The notes: generated from the letters alone by a model not told the origin. A stretch of 64,000 nucleotides of DNA from Aureimonas phyllosphaerae (GCF_900113065.1 NZ_FOOA01000007.1:124001-188000); one strand, 5' to 3'; shown: positions 32,378 through 42,941, numbered from the stretch's first letter. A program made the numbers and translations.

Positions 32378-32557
32378 AAAAAGGGTCCGCTCCCATCAGG
32401 TGTCCCGTCGCCGAGGCGTCGGCTGCAAATCGGGCACAGGCATGGCGGGAACCGTCGGCGCAGGGGGCATCCGGGGCTTCGGAGGGTTTGTCAGGGGCTT
32501 GCGCGTTCGGCTAAGGGTCGGACGCCCCACGAGCGCCAGCGGACGCCAGGACGAATC

Positions 32558-33862
32558 ATGGTCGCCATCGACATCGCCACCCGGGTCTGGAACCACACGT
32601 TCAAGCTCGACCCCATCGTCCGCTCGCTGCTCGACACGGACTTCTACAAGCTCCTGATGCTGCAGATGGTGTGGGGGCTGCACGGCGACACCGACGTCAC
32701 CTTCCGCCTGATCAACCGCACCAAGACCGTGCGCGTCGCCGACGAGATCGACGAGGGCGAGTTGCGCGCCCAGCTCGACCACGCGCGCTCGGTCCGCTTC
32801 TCCAAGCGCGAGATGATCTGGCTGGCCGGCAACACGTTCTATGGCGAGCGCCAGATCTTCCGCCCCGCCTTCCTCGAATGGCTGAAGGACTTCCAGCTTC
32901 CGCCTTACGAATTGTCCAAGCGCGACGGCCAGTACGAGCTGATGTTCTTCGGCCGCTGGACCGACACGATGATGTGGGAGATCCCGGCGCTCGCCATCAT
33001 CAACGAACTGCGCTCGCGCGCGGCGATGAAGACCTATCGCCGCTTCGAGCTCGACGTTCTCTACGCCCGCGCCAAGGCCAAGATGTGGGAGAAGGTCGAA
33101 CGTCTCGACAAGCTGCCGGCGATCCGCATCTCCGACTTCGGCACGCGCCGCCGCCACTCGTTCCTGTGGCAGCGCTGGTGCGTCGAGGCGCTGAAGGAAA
33201 AGCTCGGCCCCCGCTTCATCGGCTCGTCCAACGTGCTCCTCGCGATGGAGGCCGATCTGGAGGCCATCGGCACCAACGCGCACGAGCTACCGATGGTCGC
33301 GGCCGCGCTCGCCGACACCGAGGCCGAGCTGCGCGAGGCGCCCTACCGGGTGCTCGAGGAGTGGCAGAGCTGGTACGGCGGCAACCTCCTCGTGGTTCTG
33401 CCCGACGCCTTCGGCACCGCCTCGTTCCTCGAGCGCGCGCCCGACTGGGTCGGCAACTGGACGGGGTTCCGCCCCGATTCCGCCCCGCCGATCGAGGGCG
33501 GCGAGGCGATCATGACGTGGTGGCGCTCGAAGGGGATCGATCCGCGCGAGAAGCTTCTCGTCTTCTCCGACGGGATGGACATCGACACGATCGAGGAGAC
33601 CTATCGCCATTTCGACGGTCGCGTGCGCATGAGCTTCGGCTGGGGCACCAATCTCACGAACGACTTCCGCGGCGTCGCGCCGGAGGAGAACTTCGGCCTC
33701 CACCCGATCTCGCTGGTCTGCAAGGTGATGGAGGCGAACGGCCGCCCGGCGGTGAAGCTGTCCGACAATCCGGCCAAGGCGACGGGCCGGCCGGAGGACA
33801 TCGAGCGCTATCGCCGAGTGTTCGGCACGGCGGCGAAAATTCCGCGCGAGGTCGTGGTTTGA
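32558..33862 (+). CDS. pncB: Nicotinate phosphoribosyltransferase
   Basis: A 434-residue enzyme of the NAD salvage pathway: nicotinate + PRPP + ATP gives nicotinate mononucleotide. Diagnostic segments are [18 protein letters not shown] at the N-terminus, [15 protein letters not shown] (phosphoribosyl-binding), [23 protein letters not shown] and [16 protein letters not shown] at 32558 follows AGGA at 32548. The protein is of the usual bacterial PncB length. It stands alone, divergent from the M23 peptidase gene across a 180-base spacer that presumably holds both promoters. Confidence 0.97.
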   Translation: MVAIDIATRVWNHTFKLDPIVRSLLDTDFYKLLMLQMVWGLHGDTDVTFRLINRTKTVRVADEIDEGELRAQLDHARSVRFSKREMIWLAGNTFYGERQIFRPAFLEWLKDFQLPPYELSKRDGQYELMFFGRWTDTMMWEIPALAIINELRSRAAMKTYRRFELDVLYARAKAKMWEKVERLDKLPAIRISDFGTRRRHSFLWQRWCVEALKEKLGPRFIGSSNVLLAMEADLEAIGTNAHELPMVAAALADTEAELREAPYRVLEEWQSWYGGNLLVVLPDAFGTASFLERAPDWVGNWTGFRPDSAPPIEGGEAIMTWWRSKGIDPREKLLVFSDGMDIDTIEETYRHFDGRVRMSFGWGTNLTNDFRGVAPEENFGLHPISLVCKVMEANGRPAVKLSDNPAKATGRPEDIERYRRVFGTAAKIPREVVV

Positions 33863-33994
33863 GAATATCGTCCCTTCAAGCCCGCGCCGTCTTCGTGCAA
33901 ACGGGTGGGTGATGACCTCAGCGGGGCTTTTGCTGCACCGCATCCGGCTCTATCTCCGGGGCCGACACACGATCTCTTGCCCGAAGGTTCGATC

Positions 33995-34822
33995 ATGACC
34001 GCCACCGCCGAGACCGCGGCCCAGGCTTCCGGCGCGCCGAGCTTCCCGATCCCCGCCAACGTCTTCGCCGAGACGGTGACCGAGGTGAAGCACTACACCG
34101 ACTCGCTGTTCAAGTTCCGGATGACACGGCCCGCGAGCTTCCGCTTCCGCACAGGCGAGTTCGCGATGATCGGCTTGCCCAACGCCGAGAAGCCGGTGTT
34201 CCGCGCCTATTCGATCGCGAGCCCTTCCTGGGACGAGGAACTCGAGTTCTTCTCGATCAAGGTGCCGAACGGACCGCTCACCGAGCACCTGCAGAAGATC
34301 CAGCCGGGCGACACGGTCCTGATGCGCAAGAAGCCGACGGGCACGCTGGTGCTCGACGCGCTCCTGCCGGGCAAGCGGCTCTATCTCTTCTCGACCGGCA
34401 CCGGCATCGCGCCCTTCGCCGGCACGATCCGCGACCCGGAGACCTACGAGAAGTTCGATCAGGTCATCCTGACCCACACGACGCGCACGCTGGCCGAACT
34501 TCATTACGGCGAAGAACTCGTCGAGGCGCTGAAGACCGACGAGATCCTCGCCGAGATCAGCCAGGGCAAGCTCCTCTACCACGGCTCGGCCACCCGCGAG
34601 GGCGAGCACAAGGGCGAGCGCATCACGACGCTGATGGAGACCGGCAAGCTCTTCACGGATCTCGGCGTGCCGCCGATCGATCCGGCCGAGGACCGCGCGA
34701 TGATCTGCGGCTCGATGGCGATGCTAAAGGATACGGCCGCCATGTGCGAGCGCTTCGGCCTCGTCGAGGGTTCCAACGCCAATCCCGGCACCTATGTCGT
34801 GGAGCGCGCCTTCGTCGACTGA
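33995..34822 (+). CDS. fpr: Ferredoxin--NADP reductase
   Basis: A 275-residue FAD enzyme of the plant-type/Fpr group. The FAD-binding motif RAYSIASPSW and FSIKVPNGPLTEHL are followed by the NADP-binding LYLFSTGTGIAPFAGTIRDPE and the C-terminal MICGSMAMLKDTAAMCERFG; it ends with YVVERAFVD, close to the aromatic/acidic end typical of bacterial subclass I FNRs. It supplies reduced ferredoxin/flavodoxin for stress or biosynthesis. The ATG at 33995 has AAGG seven bases upstream. A longer in-frame version from 33905 would lack the family N-terminus and was rejected. Confidence 0.95.
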   Translation: MTATAETAAQASGAPSFPIPANVFAETVTEVKHYTDSLFKFRMTRPASFRFRTGEFAMIGLPNAEKPVFRAYSIASPSWDEELEFFSIKVPNGPLTEHLQKIQPGDTVLMRKKPTGTLVLDALLPGKRLYLFSTGTGIAPFAGTIRDPETYEKFDQVILTHTTRTLAELHYGEELVEALKTDEILAEISQGKLLYHGSATREGEHKGERITTLMETGKLFTDLGVPPIDPAEDRAMICGSMAMLKDTAAMCERFGLVEGSNANPGTYVVERAFVD

Positions 34823-34856
34823 TAGAACGGGGCTCGTTTCCCGCCGGAGAGCCCCG

Positions 34857-35702
34857 ATGACCGTCTGGACGCCCGTCGCCGACTTCGACGCCGCCTACGA
34901 CAATTCGGCGGCGGTGCCGGGCTCCGCCGCCATCATCGCCGAACTCCCGCGCCTGGCCGCCGCCTATCGCGAGGCGGCCGGTGTGCGAGGTTTTGCCGAG
35001 TTCGACATTCCCTACGGTCCGCACGAGCGGCATCGGCTGGACCTCTTCCGGCCCGACCGCGATACGCCGGCCGGCCTCGTCGTCTATGTCCACGGCGGCT
35101 ACTGGAAGGCGCTCGACAAGTCGGTCTGGTCGCATCTGGCGAGGGGCGCGCGCGACAACGGGTTCGCGGTCGCCGTCCCGAGCTATCGCCTGGCGCCGGA
35201 AGCGCGCGTCGCCGAGATCGGCGAGGACGTGGCGCGAGCCATCGTCTACGCCGCGGGTCTCGTCGCGGGCCCGATCCGCCTCGTCGGCCATTCCGCCGGC
35301 GGTCACCTCGTGGCGCGCCAGATCGCGAGCGATTCGCCGCTGCCTGCTCCCGTCATGTCCCGCATCGATCTGGTGGTGCCGATTAGCGGCCTGTCGGATC
35401 TGCGCCCCATCAGGCGCACGCGGATGAACGACGTCCTGCGCATCGACGAGCGCGAGGCGCAGGCGGAAAGCCCGGCATTGCTCGAGCCGGTCGTCGACTG
35501 CCGGATCGAGGCCGTGGTCGGGGCGGACGAGCTTCCCGAGCTGCGCCGCCAGACGGACGCGCTCGCCTCGGCCTGGGCGGGGCTCGGCGCGCGCATCACC
35601 GCGACCGAGCTGCCCGGCACCCATCACTTCGACGTCGTCGAGAGCCTCGGTCAGGCCTCCGGCCGGCTGTCGCGGCTTTTGACGGGCGGCGCGCCGCTCT
35701 GA
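34857..35702 (+). CDS. Alpha/beta hydrolase, esterase/arylformamidase-like
   Basis: A 281-residue hydrolase of the HSL/kynurenine-formamidase-like group. The oxyanion motif YVHGGYW, the nucleophile elbow VGHSAGGHL and the late VVGADELPELRRQ with GTHHFDVVE give a complete Ser-Asp-His triad. The N-terminal segment YDNSAAVPGSAAIIAEL resembles arylformamidases that cleave N-formylkynurenine, but no tryptophan-degradation gene is nearby, so the substrate stays open. The ATG follows GGAGA. It begins 34 bases after fpr on the same strand. Confidence 0.85.
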   Translation: MTVWTPVADFDAAYDNSAAVPGSAAIIAELPRLAAAYREAAGVRGFAEFDIPYGPHERHRLDLFRPDRDTPAGLVVYVHGGYWKALDKSVWSHLARGARDNGFAVAVPSYRLAPEARVAEIGEDVARAIVYAAGLVAGPIRLVGHSAGGHLVARQIASDSPLPAPVMSRIDLVVPISGLSDLRPIRRTRMNDVLRIDEREAQAESPALLEPVVDCRIEAVVGADELPELRRQTDALASAWAGLGARITATELPGTHHFDVVESLGQASGRLSRLLTGGAPL

Positions 35703-35725
35703 TAGGCGAAGGCCGGAGGTCCCCC

Positions 35726-35974
35726 ATGCAAGCCATCTTCGTTCAGTTCAAGTGCCGCCCGGGCAAGGCCTATGCGGTCGCCTCGGCCCTAGTCGAGACG
35801 GTCGAGGAAATCTCGGAGGTCTATTCGACGTCGGGCCAGTACGACCTCATCGCCAAGTTCTATCTCGAGGCCGGGCGCGACATCGGCCACTTCGTCACCG
35901 AGCGCCTGCAGGTGCTCGACGGCGTGTCCGACACGTTCACGACGGTCGCCTTCAAGGCGTTCGGACGCGCCTGA
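35726..35974 (+). CDS. Standalone Lrp/AsnC ligand-binding (RAM) domain protein
   Basis: An 82-residue protein consisting only of the RAM (effector-binding) domain of Lrp/AsnC regulators: AIFVQFKCRPGKAY, the Gly-Asp region TSGQYDLIAKFYLE and FTTVAFKAF. There is no DNA-binding part. Such standalone domains form oligomers that bind amino acids and may modulate a partner Lrp protein. GGAGGT precedes the ATG. Its stop lies 3 bases before the next gene's start, so the two are probably cotranscribed. Confidence 0.88.
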   Translation: MQAIFVQFKCRPGKAYAVASALVETVEEISEVYSTSGQYDLIAKFYLEAGRDIGHFVTERLQVLDGVSDTFTTVAFKAFGRA

Positions 35975-35977
35975 CCG

Positions 35978-36841
35978 ATGGCGCATAAGTCCTGCCGCCT
36001 GGCCGCGCTGGTCTCCTCGCCGGACGAGGCGCGACGGGCCCTCGAGGCGGGGGCCGACTACGTGCTCGCCCCGACGCGCCGCGATCGCTCCGGCCTCGGC
36101 GTGCCCGACCGATTGAAGGGCGACGGCGAGCAGACGCTGTATGCGATCGCTGCCGACGAGTCCCTCCCGTCCGAGCCGCGTCGGGTGCGCAGCGTCGAGA
36201 CGCCGGCCGATCCCGCCGCGCTGCGGGGCGACGCGGGCGGCATCGTCCTTCTCGATCCCGGCCGGCCGATCCTGCGCGCCTTCTCCGCCGAGACCATCGC
36301 CAACCACATCGCGGCGTGCCGCGCGGCCGGCGCCGAATGCTGGCTGGCCGGTGCGCTGGAACTCCCCGACATTCCGCGGTTGATGGCCCTCTCGCCGGAC
36401 GTCTTGGTGGTCGAGGGCTTCGACGAGGCGGCGCTGGCTCAAGCCGGCCGGATGCTGCGCTCGGCCGAAGCGCCGCTCGCCGATGCGCCGACCGATCTCA
36501 TCCGCGTCACCAACTTCATCCTGCAGGCGCGGGTCGGGGCCTACGGCTTCGAGCGCGAACGCAACCAGCGCATCCGCTTCAGCGTCGAGGCGGCCGTCCG
36601 GCGTTCGGTCGCGGGCGTGCCGAGGGCGATGGGCGACGTCTATTCCTACGACATCGTCATGGACGCCGCGCGACGGTTGTGCGAGCGCGGGCACACCGAC
36701 CTCGTGGAGACGTTGGCCGAGGAACTCGCGGTCGAGCTTCTGACGGATCGCCGCGTCGCCGAGGTGATGGTGCGTGTGGAAAAGCTCGACCTCGGGCCGG
36801 AAGCGGTCGGCATCGAGATCCGACGTCGGGCGATCGGTTAG
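35978..36841 (+). CDS. Dihydroneopterin aldolase fused to a degenerate MfnB-like domain
   Basis: A 287-residue protein with two parts. Residues 5-165 resemble the TIM-barrel (5-formylfuran-3-yl)methyl phosphate synthase family (DUF556/MfnB): ALVSSPDEARRALEAGADYVL at the start and AAGAECWLAGALELPDIPRL at the end. However, this part is about 70-80 residues shorter than MfnB, and the Schiff-base lysine segment (DVKNPKEGSLG in the archaeal enzyme) reads APTRRDRSGLG here, with no lysine. Residues 172-287 are a FolB domain: VGAYGFERERNQRI with the catalytic Glu, DVYSYDIVMDAA with the Tyr, and Lys269 in VEKLD, so aldolase or epimerase activity is plausible. It is followed by a MfnE-like kinase gene. 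A methylofuran/tetrahydromethanopterin link is inferred, not shown. Confidence 0.75.
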   Translation: MAHKSCRLAALVSSPDEARRALEAGADYVLAPTRRDRSGLGVPDRLKGDGEQTLYAIAADESLPSEPRRVRSVETPADPAALRGDAGGIVLLDPGRPILRAFSAETIANHIAACRAAGAECWLAGALELPDIPRLMALSPDVLVVEGFDEAALAQAGRMLRSAEAPLADAPTDLIRVTNFILQARVGAYGFERERNQRIRFSVEAAVRRSVAGVPRAMGDVYSYDIVMDAARRLCERGHTDLVETLAEELAVELLTDRRVAEVMVRVEKLDLGPEAVGIEIRRRAIG

Positions 36842-36858
36842 AGCGAGCTTGCCTCGGG

Positions 36859-36874
36859 CTCACGCGTGCGTGAG
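36859..36874. promoter_or_regulatory. Palindrome CTCACGC-GT-GCGTGAG
   Basis: A seven-base perfect inverted repeat with a two-base centre, 95 bases upstream of the amino-acid-kinase gene and 18 bases after the FolB-fusion stop. It may be an operator or a weak terminator hairpin; no T-run follows. Confidence 0.35.
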
Positions 36875-36968
36875 AAGGAACCTTCCAACCCGCAGGAAAC
36901 TTGTTCAAAATACGGCGCGGGGCAGGATCGCCGCGTGCGTATATCGGTTGAGTCGGGAGTTGCCTGAA

Positions 36969-37613
36969 ATGAAGGACGTCCTCGTCGTCAAGTTCGGCGG
37001 AAGCTCGATCGCGTCGACGGACCTGCGCAAGTGGGTCGAGGCGATCGAGAAGTCCAAGCGCCGCCTCGTGGTCGTGCCCGGCGGCGGTCCGTTCGCCAAG
37101 CTCGTGCGCCAGTACCAGACCCGCATCGGCTACGACGACGACGCGGCCCATCGCATGGCGATCCTTGGCATGGAGCAGTTCGGCCACGCGCTGGCGAGTC
37201 TGGGCACGCGCCTGCGCCCCGCCGCGACGCTGGATGCGATCGCCGCCGCGCACGGCGAGGGCCTGATCCCCGTCTGGATGCCGGCCAAGCTCGTCATCCG
37301 CGCCGACGAGATCGAGCACACCTGGAGCACCACGTCGGACAGCCTTGCCGCTTGGCTCGCCGGTCAGTTCCAGGGCGCCTCCCTCTGCCTCATCAAGCAG
37401 ATCGACCTGCCGGCCGGCTCCACGATCGAGGCCGTCTCGGCCGCGGGCGTCGTCGACACCGGCTTTGCCAGCCTCCTCCATCCGGCCACGCGCGTCTTCG
37501 TCGCCGGACCGTCCGATCTGGCCGTTGCCGGTCGGCGGCTGGCGGAAGGCGCCGTCCCCGGTCGCGAGGTGACGCACGAGAAGCAGAACGGCTTCGTCGA
37601 AGCCGCGCAGTGA
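36969..37613 (+). CDS. Amino acid kinase family protein, MfnE-like
   Basis: A 214-residue protein of the aspartate/glutamate/uridylate kinase fold. VVKFGGSSI and VVVPGGGPFAKLVRQ are the ATP- and phosphate-binding loops; HRMAILGMEQFGHAL and WSTTSDSLAAWLAGQF follow. The short length (no regulatory domain) and HTWSTTSDSLA segment resemble MfnE, the [5-(aminomethyl)furan-3-yl]methyl phosphate kinase of methanofuran synthesis. Beside a MfnB-like domain this is suggestive, but no other C1 genes (fae, mch, fhc) are here. GGGAG precedes the ATG at 36969. The stop overlaps the ureD start as GTGA, so it is translationally coupled to the urease operon. Confidence 0.75.
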   Translation: MKDVLVVKFGGSSIASTDLRKWVEAIEKSKRRLVVVPGGGPFAKLVRQYQTRIGYDDDAAHRMAILGMEQFGHALASLGTRLRPAATLDAIAAAHGEGLIPVWMPAKLVIRADEIEHTWSTTSDSLAAWLAGQFQGASLCLIKQIDLPAGSTIEAVSAAGVVDTGFASLLHPATRVFVAGPSDLAVAGRRLAEGAVPGREVTHEKQNGFVEAAQ

Positions 37614-38476
37614 CGCTCCTCGACGACGCGCCCGCCGGTTCGGATACGCCGTTTCTCGCCGCCTCGCCGCCGCGCCTCCAGCGCGCTCAGGGCGAGGCGC
37701 GCGCGAGCGTCGGGCCGGTCCCGCGAGGGCCCGGCACCCGCACCGCCATCCGCCGCCTCCATCAGGCCGGTTGCCTGAAGCTGCGATTTCCGCGTCTGGC
37801 GGACGGCGAGTGTCAGGCCGTCGTCATCAACACCTCGGGAGGCCTGACCGGCGGCGACCGGTTGGCGCTCGGCTTCGAGGTCGAGCCGCGCGGAGCCCTC
37901 ACCGTCACCACGCAGGCCTGCGAGCGCGTCTACCGCTCGGTGGGCGGCACAGCGGATGTCGATCTGTCGATGCGGCTCGGACCCGAAGCCTCGCTCGCCT
38001 ACCTGCCGCAGGAGACGATCCTCTTCGAGGGTGGGCGCCTGTCGCGCCGCCTAACGCTCGATGCCGCCGCCGACAGCCGGTTCCTGCTTCTGGAAAGCGT
38101 CATTCTCGGCCGCGCGGCGATGGGCGAGACGGTCGCCGACGGCCTCGTCGCCGATCGCTGGCGCATCCGGCGCGAGGGGCGGCTGGTTTTGGCCGAAGAC
38201 CTGCGTCTCGGGGGCGACATCGCGGCGCTCGGGCGGGAGAGCGCGACGCTCGGTGGCGGCCGCGCCTTCTCGACGCTGGTCTGGCAGGGACTGGACGCCG
38301 CCGGGATGCTGGCGAACGTGCGCGCTGGGCTGGGCCCGACCGAAGGCGCGAGCCTCGTCGATGGTCTTCTCGTGGTGCGGGTCGTGGCGGCGGACGGCTA
38401 CACCTTGAGGAAACGCCTCATGCTGCTGATTGGCCGTCTGGCGCATGCCCCGCTGCCGCTAGTATGGTCGATGTGA
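37610..38476 (+). CDS. ureD: Urease accessory protein UreD
   Basis: A 288-residue UreD. It is the scaffold that binds apo-urease and recruits UreF and UreG for nickel insertion. Family segments are [15 protein letters not shown] (read with preceding V), [28 protein letters not shown] and [20 protein letters not shown] at 37610 overlaps the upstream kinase stop. The N-terminal 45 residues are longer and Pro/Arg-rich compared with compact UreD proteins. It is the first gene of the urease operon, 28 bases before ureA. Confidence 0.94.
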   Translation: MTLLDDAPAGSDTPFLAASPPRLQRAQGEARASVGPVPRGPGTRTAIRRLHQAGCLKLRFPRLADGECQAVVINTSGGLTGGDRLALGFEVEPRGALTVTTQACERVYRSVGGTADVDLSMRLGPEASLAYLPQETILFEGGRLSRRLTLDAAADSRFLLLESVILGRAAMGETVADGLVADRWRIRREGRLVLAEDLRLGGDIAALGRESATLGGGRAFSTLVWQGLDAAGMLANVRAGLGPTEGASLVDGLLVVRVVAADGYTLRKRLMLLIGRLAHAPLPLVWSM

Positions 38477-38504
38477 ATCCTGCGACCGATCGGAATCGAG
38501 CCTG

Positions 38505-38807
38505 ATGAACCTGACCCCGCGCGAGAAGGACAAACTCTTGGTGGCCATGGCGGCGATCGTGGCGCGCAAGCGCCTCGAACGCGGCGTGAAGCTCAATCAT
38601 CCAGAGGCGATCGCCCTGATCACCGATTTCGTGGTTGAGGGCGCGCGCGACGGGCGCTCGGTGGCCGACCTGATGGAGGCGGGCGCCCATGTCGTCACCC
38701 GCGAGCAGGTGATGGAGGGCATCGCAGAGATGATCCACGACATTCAGGTCGAGGCGACGTTCCCGGACGGCACCAAGCTCGTCACTGTGCACGAGCCGAT
38801 TCGCTGA
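38505..38807 (+). CDS. ureA: Urease gamma subunit
   Basis: A 100-residue protein of exactly the canonical length. [44 protein letters not shown] and the C-terminal [17 protein letters not shown] are diagnostic. It packs with the beta and alpha subunits in the (abc)3 urease. It lies 28 bases downstream of ureD. The last 26 bases overlap the 3' end of a minus-strand gene, which separates it from ureB by about 440 bases. Confidence 0.97.
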   Translation: MNLTPREKDKLLVAMAAIVARKRLERGVKLNHPEAIALITDFVVEGARDGRSVADLMEAGAHVVTREQVMEGIAEMIHDIQVEATFPDGTKLVTVHEPIR

Positions 38808-39027
38808 AAGCCGCGCCCGGCACCATCGCGACGACCTGATCGTGCGGCGTGGTGACGATGAAGCGGTAGCTCCGCGTCGCATGCGAATAGTAGGCCGGGC
38901 CGCTTGTCCCGTTCATCGTCACGGTGCGGACCTGGAAGGGTTCCGGCGCGCCTGCGGGGATCGCCGTGCCCGCCGTTCCCAGGATGGCCGCCGCCAGCGC
39001 GAAGGCGCCCGTCAGCTTGCGTTTCAT
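38782..39027 (-). CDS. Small secreted protein of unknown function, antisense within the urease operon
   Basis: An 81-residue protein. Residues 1-27 form a convincing signal peptide ([26 protein letters not shown] in two pieces). The mature part is small and polar with paired aromatic residues ([17 protein letters not shown]). I do not recognise a family. A weak AGGGA lies ten bases upstream of the start on the minus strand. It overlaps the 3' end of ureA by 26 bases in antisense. The signal peptide and codon pattern make it more convincing than the many random GC-rich antisense frames, but a coding origin is not certain. Confidence 0.55.
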   Translation of the reverse strand: MKRKLTGAFALAAAILGTAGTAIPAGAPEPFQVRTVTMNGTSGPAYYSHATRSYRFIVTTPHDQVVAMVPGAAFSESARAQ

Positions 39028-39246
39028 GGTCGCTCATTCCCTGTGCCGCCGGTTCTATCGTCGTTCGGCGCTTGCCCGCCGCCGCTGACCGGCTTGTCTC
39101 ATCGAAAACTAGCAGCGCGAGGTTTCGATCCGGTGTCGCTCGATCGAGCCCGCCAAAGCGGTCGCTTCGGACCCTCGGCTTTGACAGGTTCAGCCCGCGA
39201 CGCCATGATCGCGGGACACGAGGTGACCGGCAGGCAGGCGACGACG

Positions 39247-39558
39247 ATGATCCCAGGCGAAATCCTGACGCGCGAGGGCGAGATCGTTCTCAACGAGGGG
39301 CGTGAGGCGCTGAGCCTGAAGGTCGCCAACACTGGCGATCGCCCGATTCAGGTCGGGTCGCACTATCATTTCGCCGAGACGAACCCGGCGCTCGACTTCG
39401 ACCGCGCCGCCGCGCGCGGGATGCGCCTCGACATCGCTGCCGGCACCGCCGTGCGGTTTGAGCCCGGACAGTCGCGCGACGTGCGCCTGATCGCCCTCTC
39501 GGGCGACCGGCAGGTCCATGGCTTCAACGGTCGGGTCGGCGGCGCCTTGGACGGCTGA
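39247..39558 (+). CDS. ureB: Urease beta subunit
   Basis: A 103-residue protein. [20 protein letters not shown], the HYHFAETN motif and [19 protein letters not shown] are diagnostic, with HGFNGRVGG at the C-terminus. I take the ATG at 39247 because it yields the standard length; an ATG at 39205 in frame would add 14 residues, and neither has a clear ribosome site. It is separated from ureA by a minus-strand gene and from ureC by two more, so expression of the three structural subunits cannot depend on short overlaps, as in most operons. Confidence 0.96.
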   Translation: MIPGEILTREGEIVLNEGREALSLKVANTGDRPIQVGSHYHFAETNPALDFDRAAARGMRLDIAAGTAVRFEPGQSRDVRLIALSGDRQVHGFNGRVGGALDG

Positions 39559-39573
39559 CCGCCTTCCGGTCGC

Positions 39574-40083
39574 TCAGTTGCCGCGCGAATCCGGGGTCGC
39601 GTTCGGGCCCATGCGCAGCGCCGAGCGAATGGCGCCGAGATCGACGTTCACGCGCGGGCGCGGGATGTTGTAGAGCGAGGCCGGACCGGCGCCGGCCTGG
39701 CCGTATCCCGTGCCGTTCGAGCCGCTGGAGCCGAGCGTTCCGTCGCTGCCGATCGTCGACGCCGCGCCGACATTGCCGGTGCGCGCGGCCGCATCCGCGT
39801 TGATCGGGTTGAGCGTGGTGGAACCTGCCGTCGCGCGCTGCTGCGTCGAGGTCGCGCTGGAGCCGACGCCGCCGGACGAGCCGATCGGGTTGCTCGCGCC
39901 GCCAAGGCTCGGCGTCAGGCCCGTACCCGTCGTGCCGCCGCTGCTGCCGACGCTGGAGCCGCCGGTTCCCGACGACCCGACCGAGTTCGACGCACCGCCG
40001 AGCGACTGTGCGCCGGCCGGGACCGCGATCGACACGGCGGCGAGGGTGGCAAGACCGAGAAGCGACGACGAAGCGCGGCGCAT
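39574..40083 (-). CDS. Secreted Gly/Ser/Thr-rich protein with short repeats
   Basis: A 169-residue protein. Residues 1-25 are a signal peptide (SSSLLGLATLAAVSIAVPAGAQ, with Ala-Gln cleavage). The mature part is low-complexity: SLGGASN occurs twice, and GSSG- or SVGSSG-type units occur at least six times, followed by a short ordered tail, RPRVNVDLGAIRSALRMGPN. No known domain. The start at 40083 has GAAAGG eight bases upstream; an upstream extension to 40155 has no signal-peptide logic. It sits on the opposite strand between ureB and ureC. Its function is unknown and the disordered composition suggests an extracellular or cell-surface role. Confidence 0.7.
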   Translation of the reverse strand: MRRASSSLLGLATLAAVSIAVPAGAQSLGGASNSVGSSGTGGSSVGSSGGTTGTGLTPSLGGASNPIGSSGGVGSSATSTQQRATAGSTTLNPINADAAARTGNVGAASTIGSDGTLGSSGSNGTGYGQAGAGPASLYNIPRPRVNVDLGAIRSALRMGPNATPDSRGN

Positions 40084-40210
40084 GGGACGGGCCTTTCGAG
40101 GTTGGGGCGCTCGCGCCGAATCGGTCGCGCGCAGCCCGAAAACAGGGACGGACATCGTATCCGTTCTACAGGCGAAAGTCTGAGCGCTTGTTTAAGTTGC
40201 ATCCGCCCCG

Positions 40211-40627
40211 CTAGCGCACGATCCGGGCGCGGCGCGGCGGCGAGATCGGCCGCGTCACGCCGCTGTTGTTGATCACCGAACCGTCAGAGCGCGCGAAGTC
40301 GCCCGCCGTGTCTGGACCGATCGTCGAGCGCCCTTCCGCTGCGCGCAGGCGCGTCGAGGTTCCGTCGGCGTCGGGCCGCACGACGCGCGGGCGGAGATAG
40401 GAATTGTCGTAGTCGCGCCCGTAGGTCCGCTCCTCCACCGTGTCGCCGAACACCGGCGCGTTCGGGATGGAGAGGGGGCGGGAGGGCGCGCGATAGCCGC
40501 CGATCGGGGCGCCCGACATCGACTGGCCGACGACGGAGCCCTGCGGGCCGGGATCGAAGGGCTGAGCAGCGGCCGGGACGGCGAGCGGCGCGGCGGCAGC
40601 GAGGGCGAGAAGTGATCGGACGATCAT
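40211..40627 (-). CDS. Small secreted proline-rich protein of unknown function
   Basis: A 138-residue protein. The signal peptide is MIVRSLLALAAAAPLAVPAAAQ. The mature sequence is low in hydrophobic residues (PFDPGPQGSVVGQSMSG, YRAPSRPLSIPNAP) and ends in a basic tail (PPRRARIVR). No family recognised. It lies on the minus strand between the Gly/Ser-rich gene and ureC, in the same direction as the two other secreted genes, and could share a role with them. A start at 40627 has the signal peptide directly at the N-terminus; longer in-frame versions do not. Confidence 0.65.
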   Translation of the reverse strand: MIVRSLLALAAAAPLAVPAAAQPFDPGPQGSVVGQSMSGAPIGGYRAPSRPLSIPNAPVFGDTVEERTYGRDYDNSYLRPRVVRPDADGTSTRLRAAEGRSTIGPDTAGDFARSDGSVINNSGVTRPISPPRRARIVR

Positions 40628-40760
40628 GTGAGGTCTCGTGTTCGAAAGGTGCAACGCGCGAGGTGGGAAAAAAGCTCAAGGCCAAAGCCACAGGAGGAAG
40701 ACAAGGCGGCTCCGGGCGCTTAAGTCTTTTGCGGTGCAAACGCCCGACGCCGGAGGAGCC

Positions 40761-42473
<1,713 letters not shown>

Positions 42474-42482
42474 GCTTCCCGC

Positions 42483-42941
42483 ATGGCCAAGCCGCAGCCC
42501 GCCGACCTGCCGCTCTACGAGCGCGACTTCTATGCCTGGACCCAGGACCAGGCGGCGAAGCTGCGCGCGCGGGCGCACAACTCGATCGACTGGGACAACG
42601 CGGCGGAGGAACTGGAAAGTTTGGGTGACTCGCAGCGGAACGAGATCGAAAGCCGGATGAACGTGCTGTTGGTTCATCTCCTGAAATGGCGATACCAGCC
42701 CGATCGCCGATCCGGCAGTTGGAAAGGTTCGATCGTCGAGCAGCGCAACCGTCTGCAACGCCGGATCGCCAAGAGCCCAAGCCTGAAGGCTTACCCGGCC
42801 GAGGTGCTCGGCGACGAATACGCGCTCGCCCGGACTCTTGCCGCAGCCGAAACCGACTTGCCCGAGGACGTCTTCCCGCACGAATGCCCTTTCACGCTCG
42901 ACGACATCCTGGACCCCGCCTTCTACCCGGACGGCGAATGA
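42483..42941 (+). CDS. DUF29 family protein
   Basis: A 152-residue DUF29 protein. LYERDFYAWTQDQAAKLR, WDNAAEELESLGDSQRNEIESRM and LLVHLLKWRYQP are typical. DUF29 proteins are common in cyanobacteria and alphaproteobacteria, and their function is unknown. It starts 9 bases after ureC without a clear ribosome site, and its stop overlaps the next gene's start as ATGA, so it is within the urease transcription unit without an obvious urease role. Confidence 0.88.
   Translation: MAKPQPADLPLYERDFYAWTQDQAAKLRARAHNSIDWDNAAEELESLGDSQRNEIESRMNVLLVHLLKWRYQPDRRSGSWKGSIVEQRNRLQRRIAKSPSLKAYPAEVLGDEYALARTLAAAETDLPEDVFPHECPFTLDDILDPAFYPDGE

Noticed and set aside
31166-32557. N-terminal extension of pncB back to 31166
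   Set aside because: The extension is antisense to the M23 peptidase and lacks PncB homology; ATG 32558 with AGGA gives the standard protein.
36878-36905. EcfG-type promoter (GGAAC) upstream of the MfnE-like gene
   Set aside because: A GGAAC is present but the -10 (CGTT) is absent at 16-17 bases; only TTGTT at a longer spacing, so not supported.
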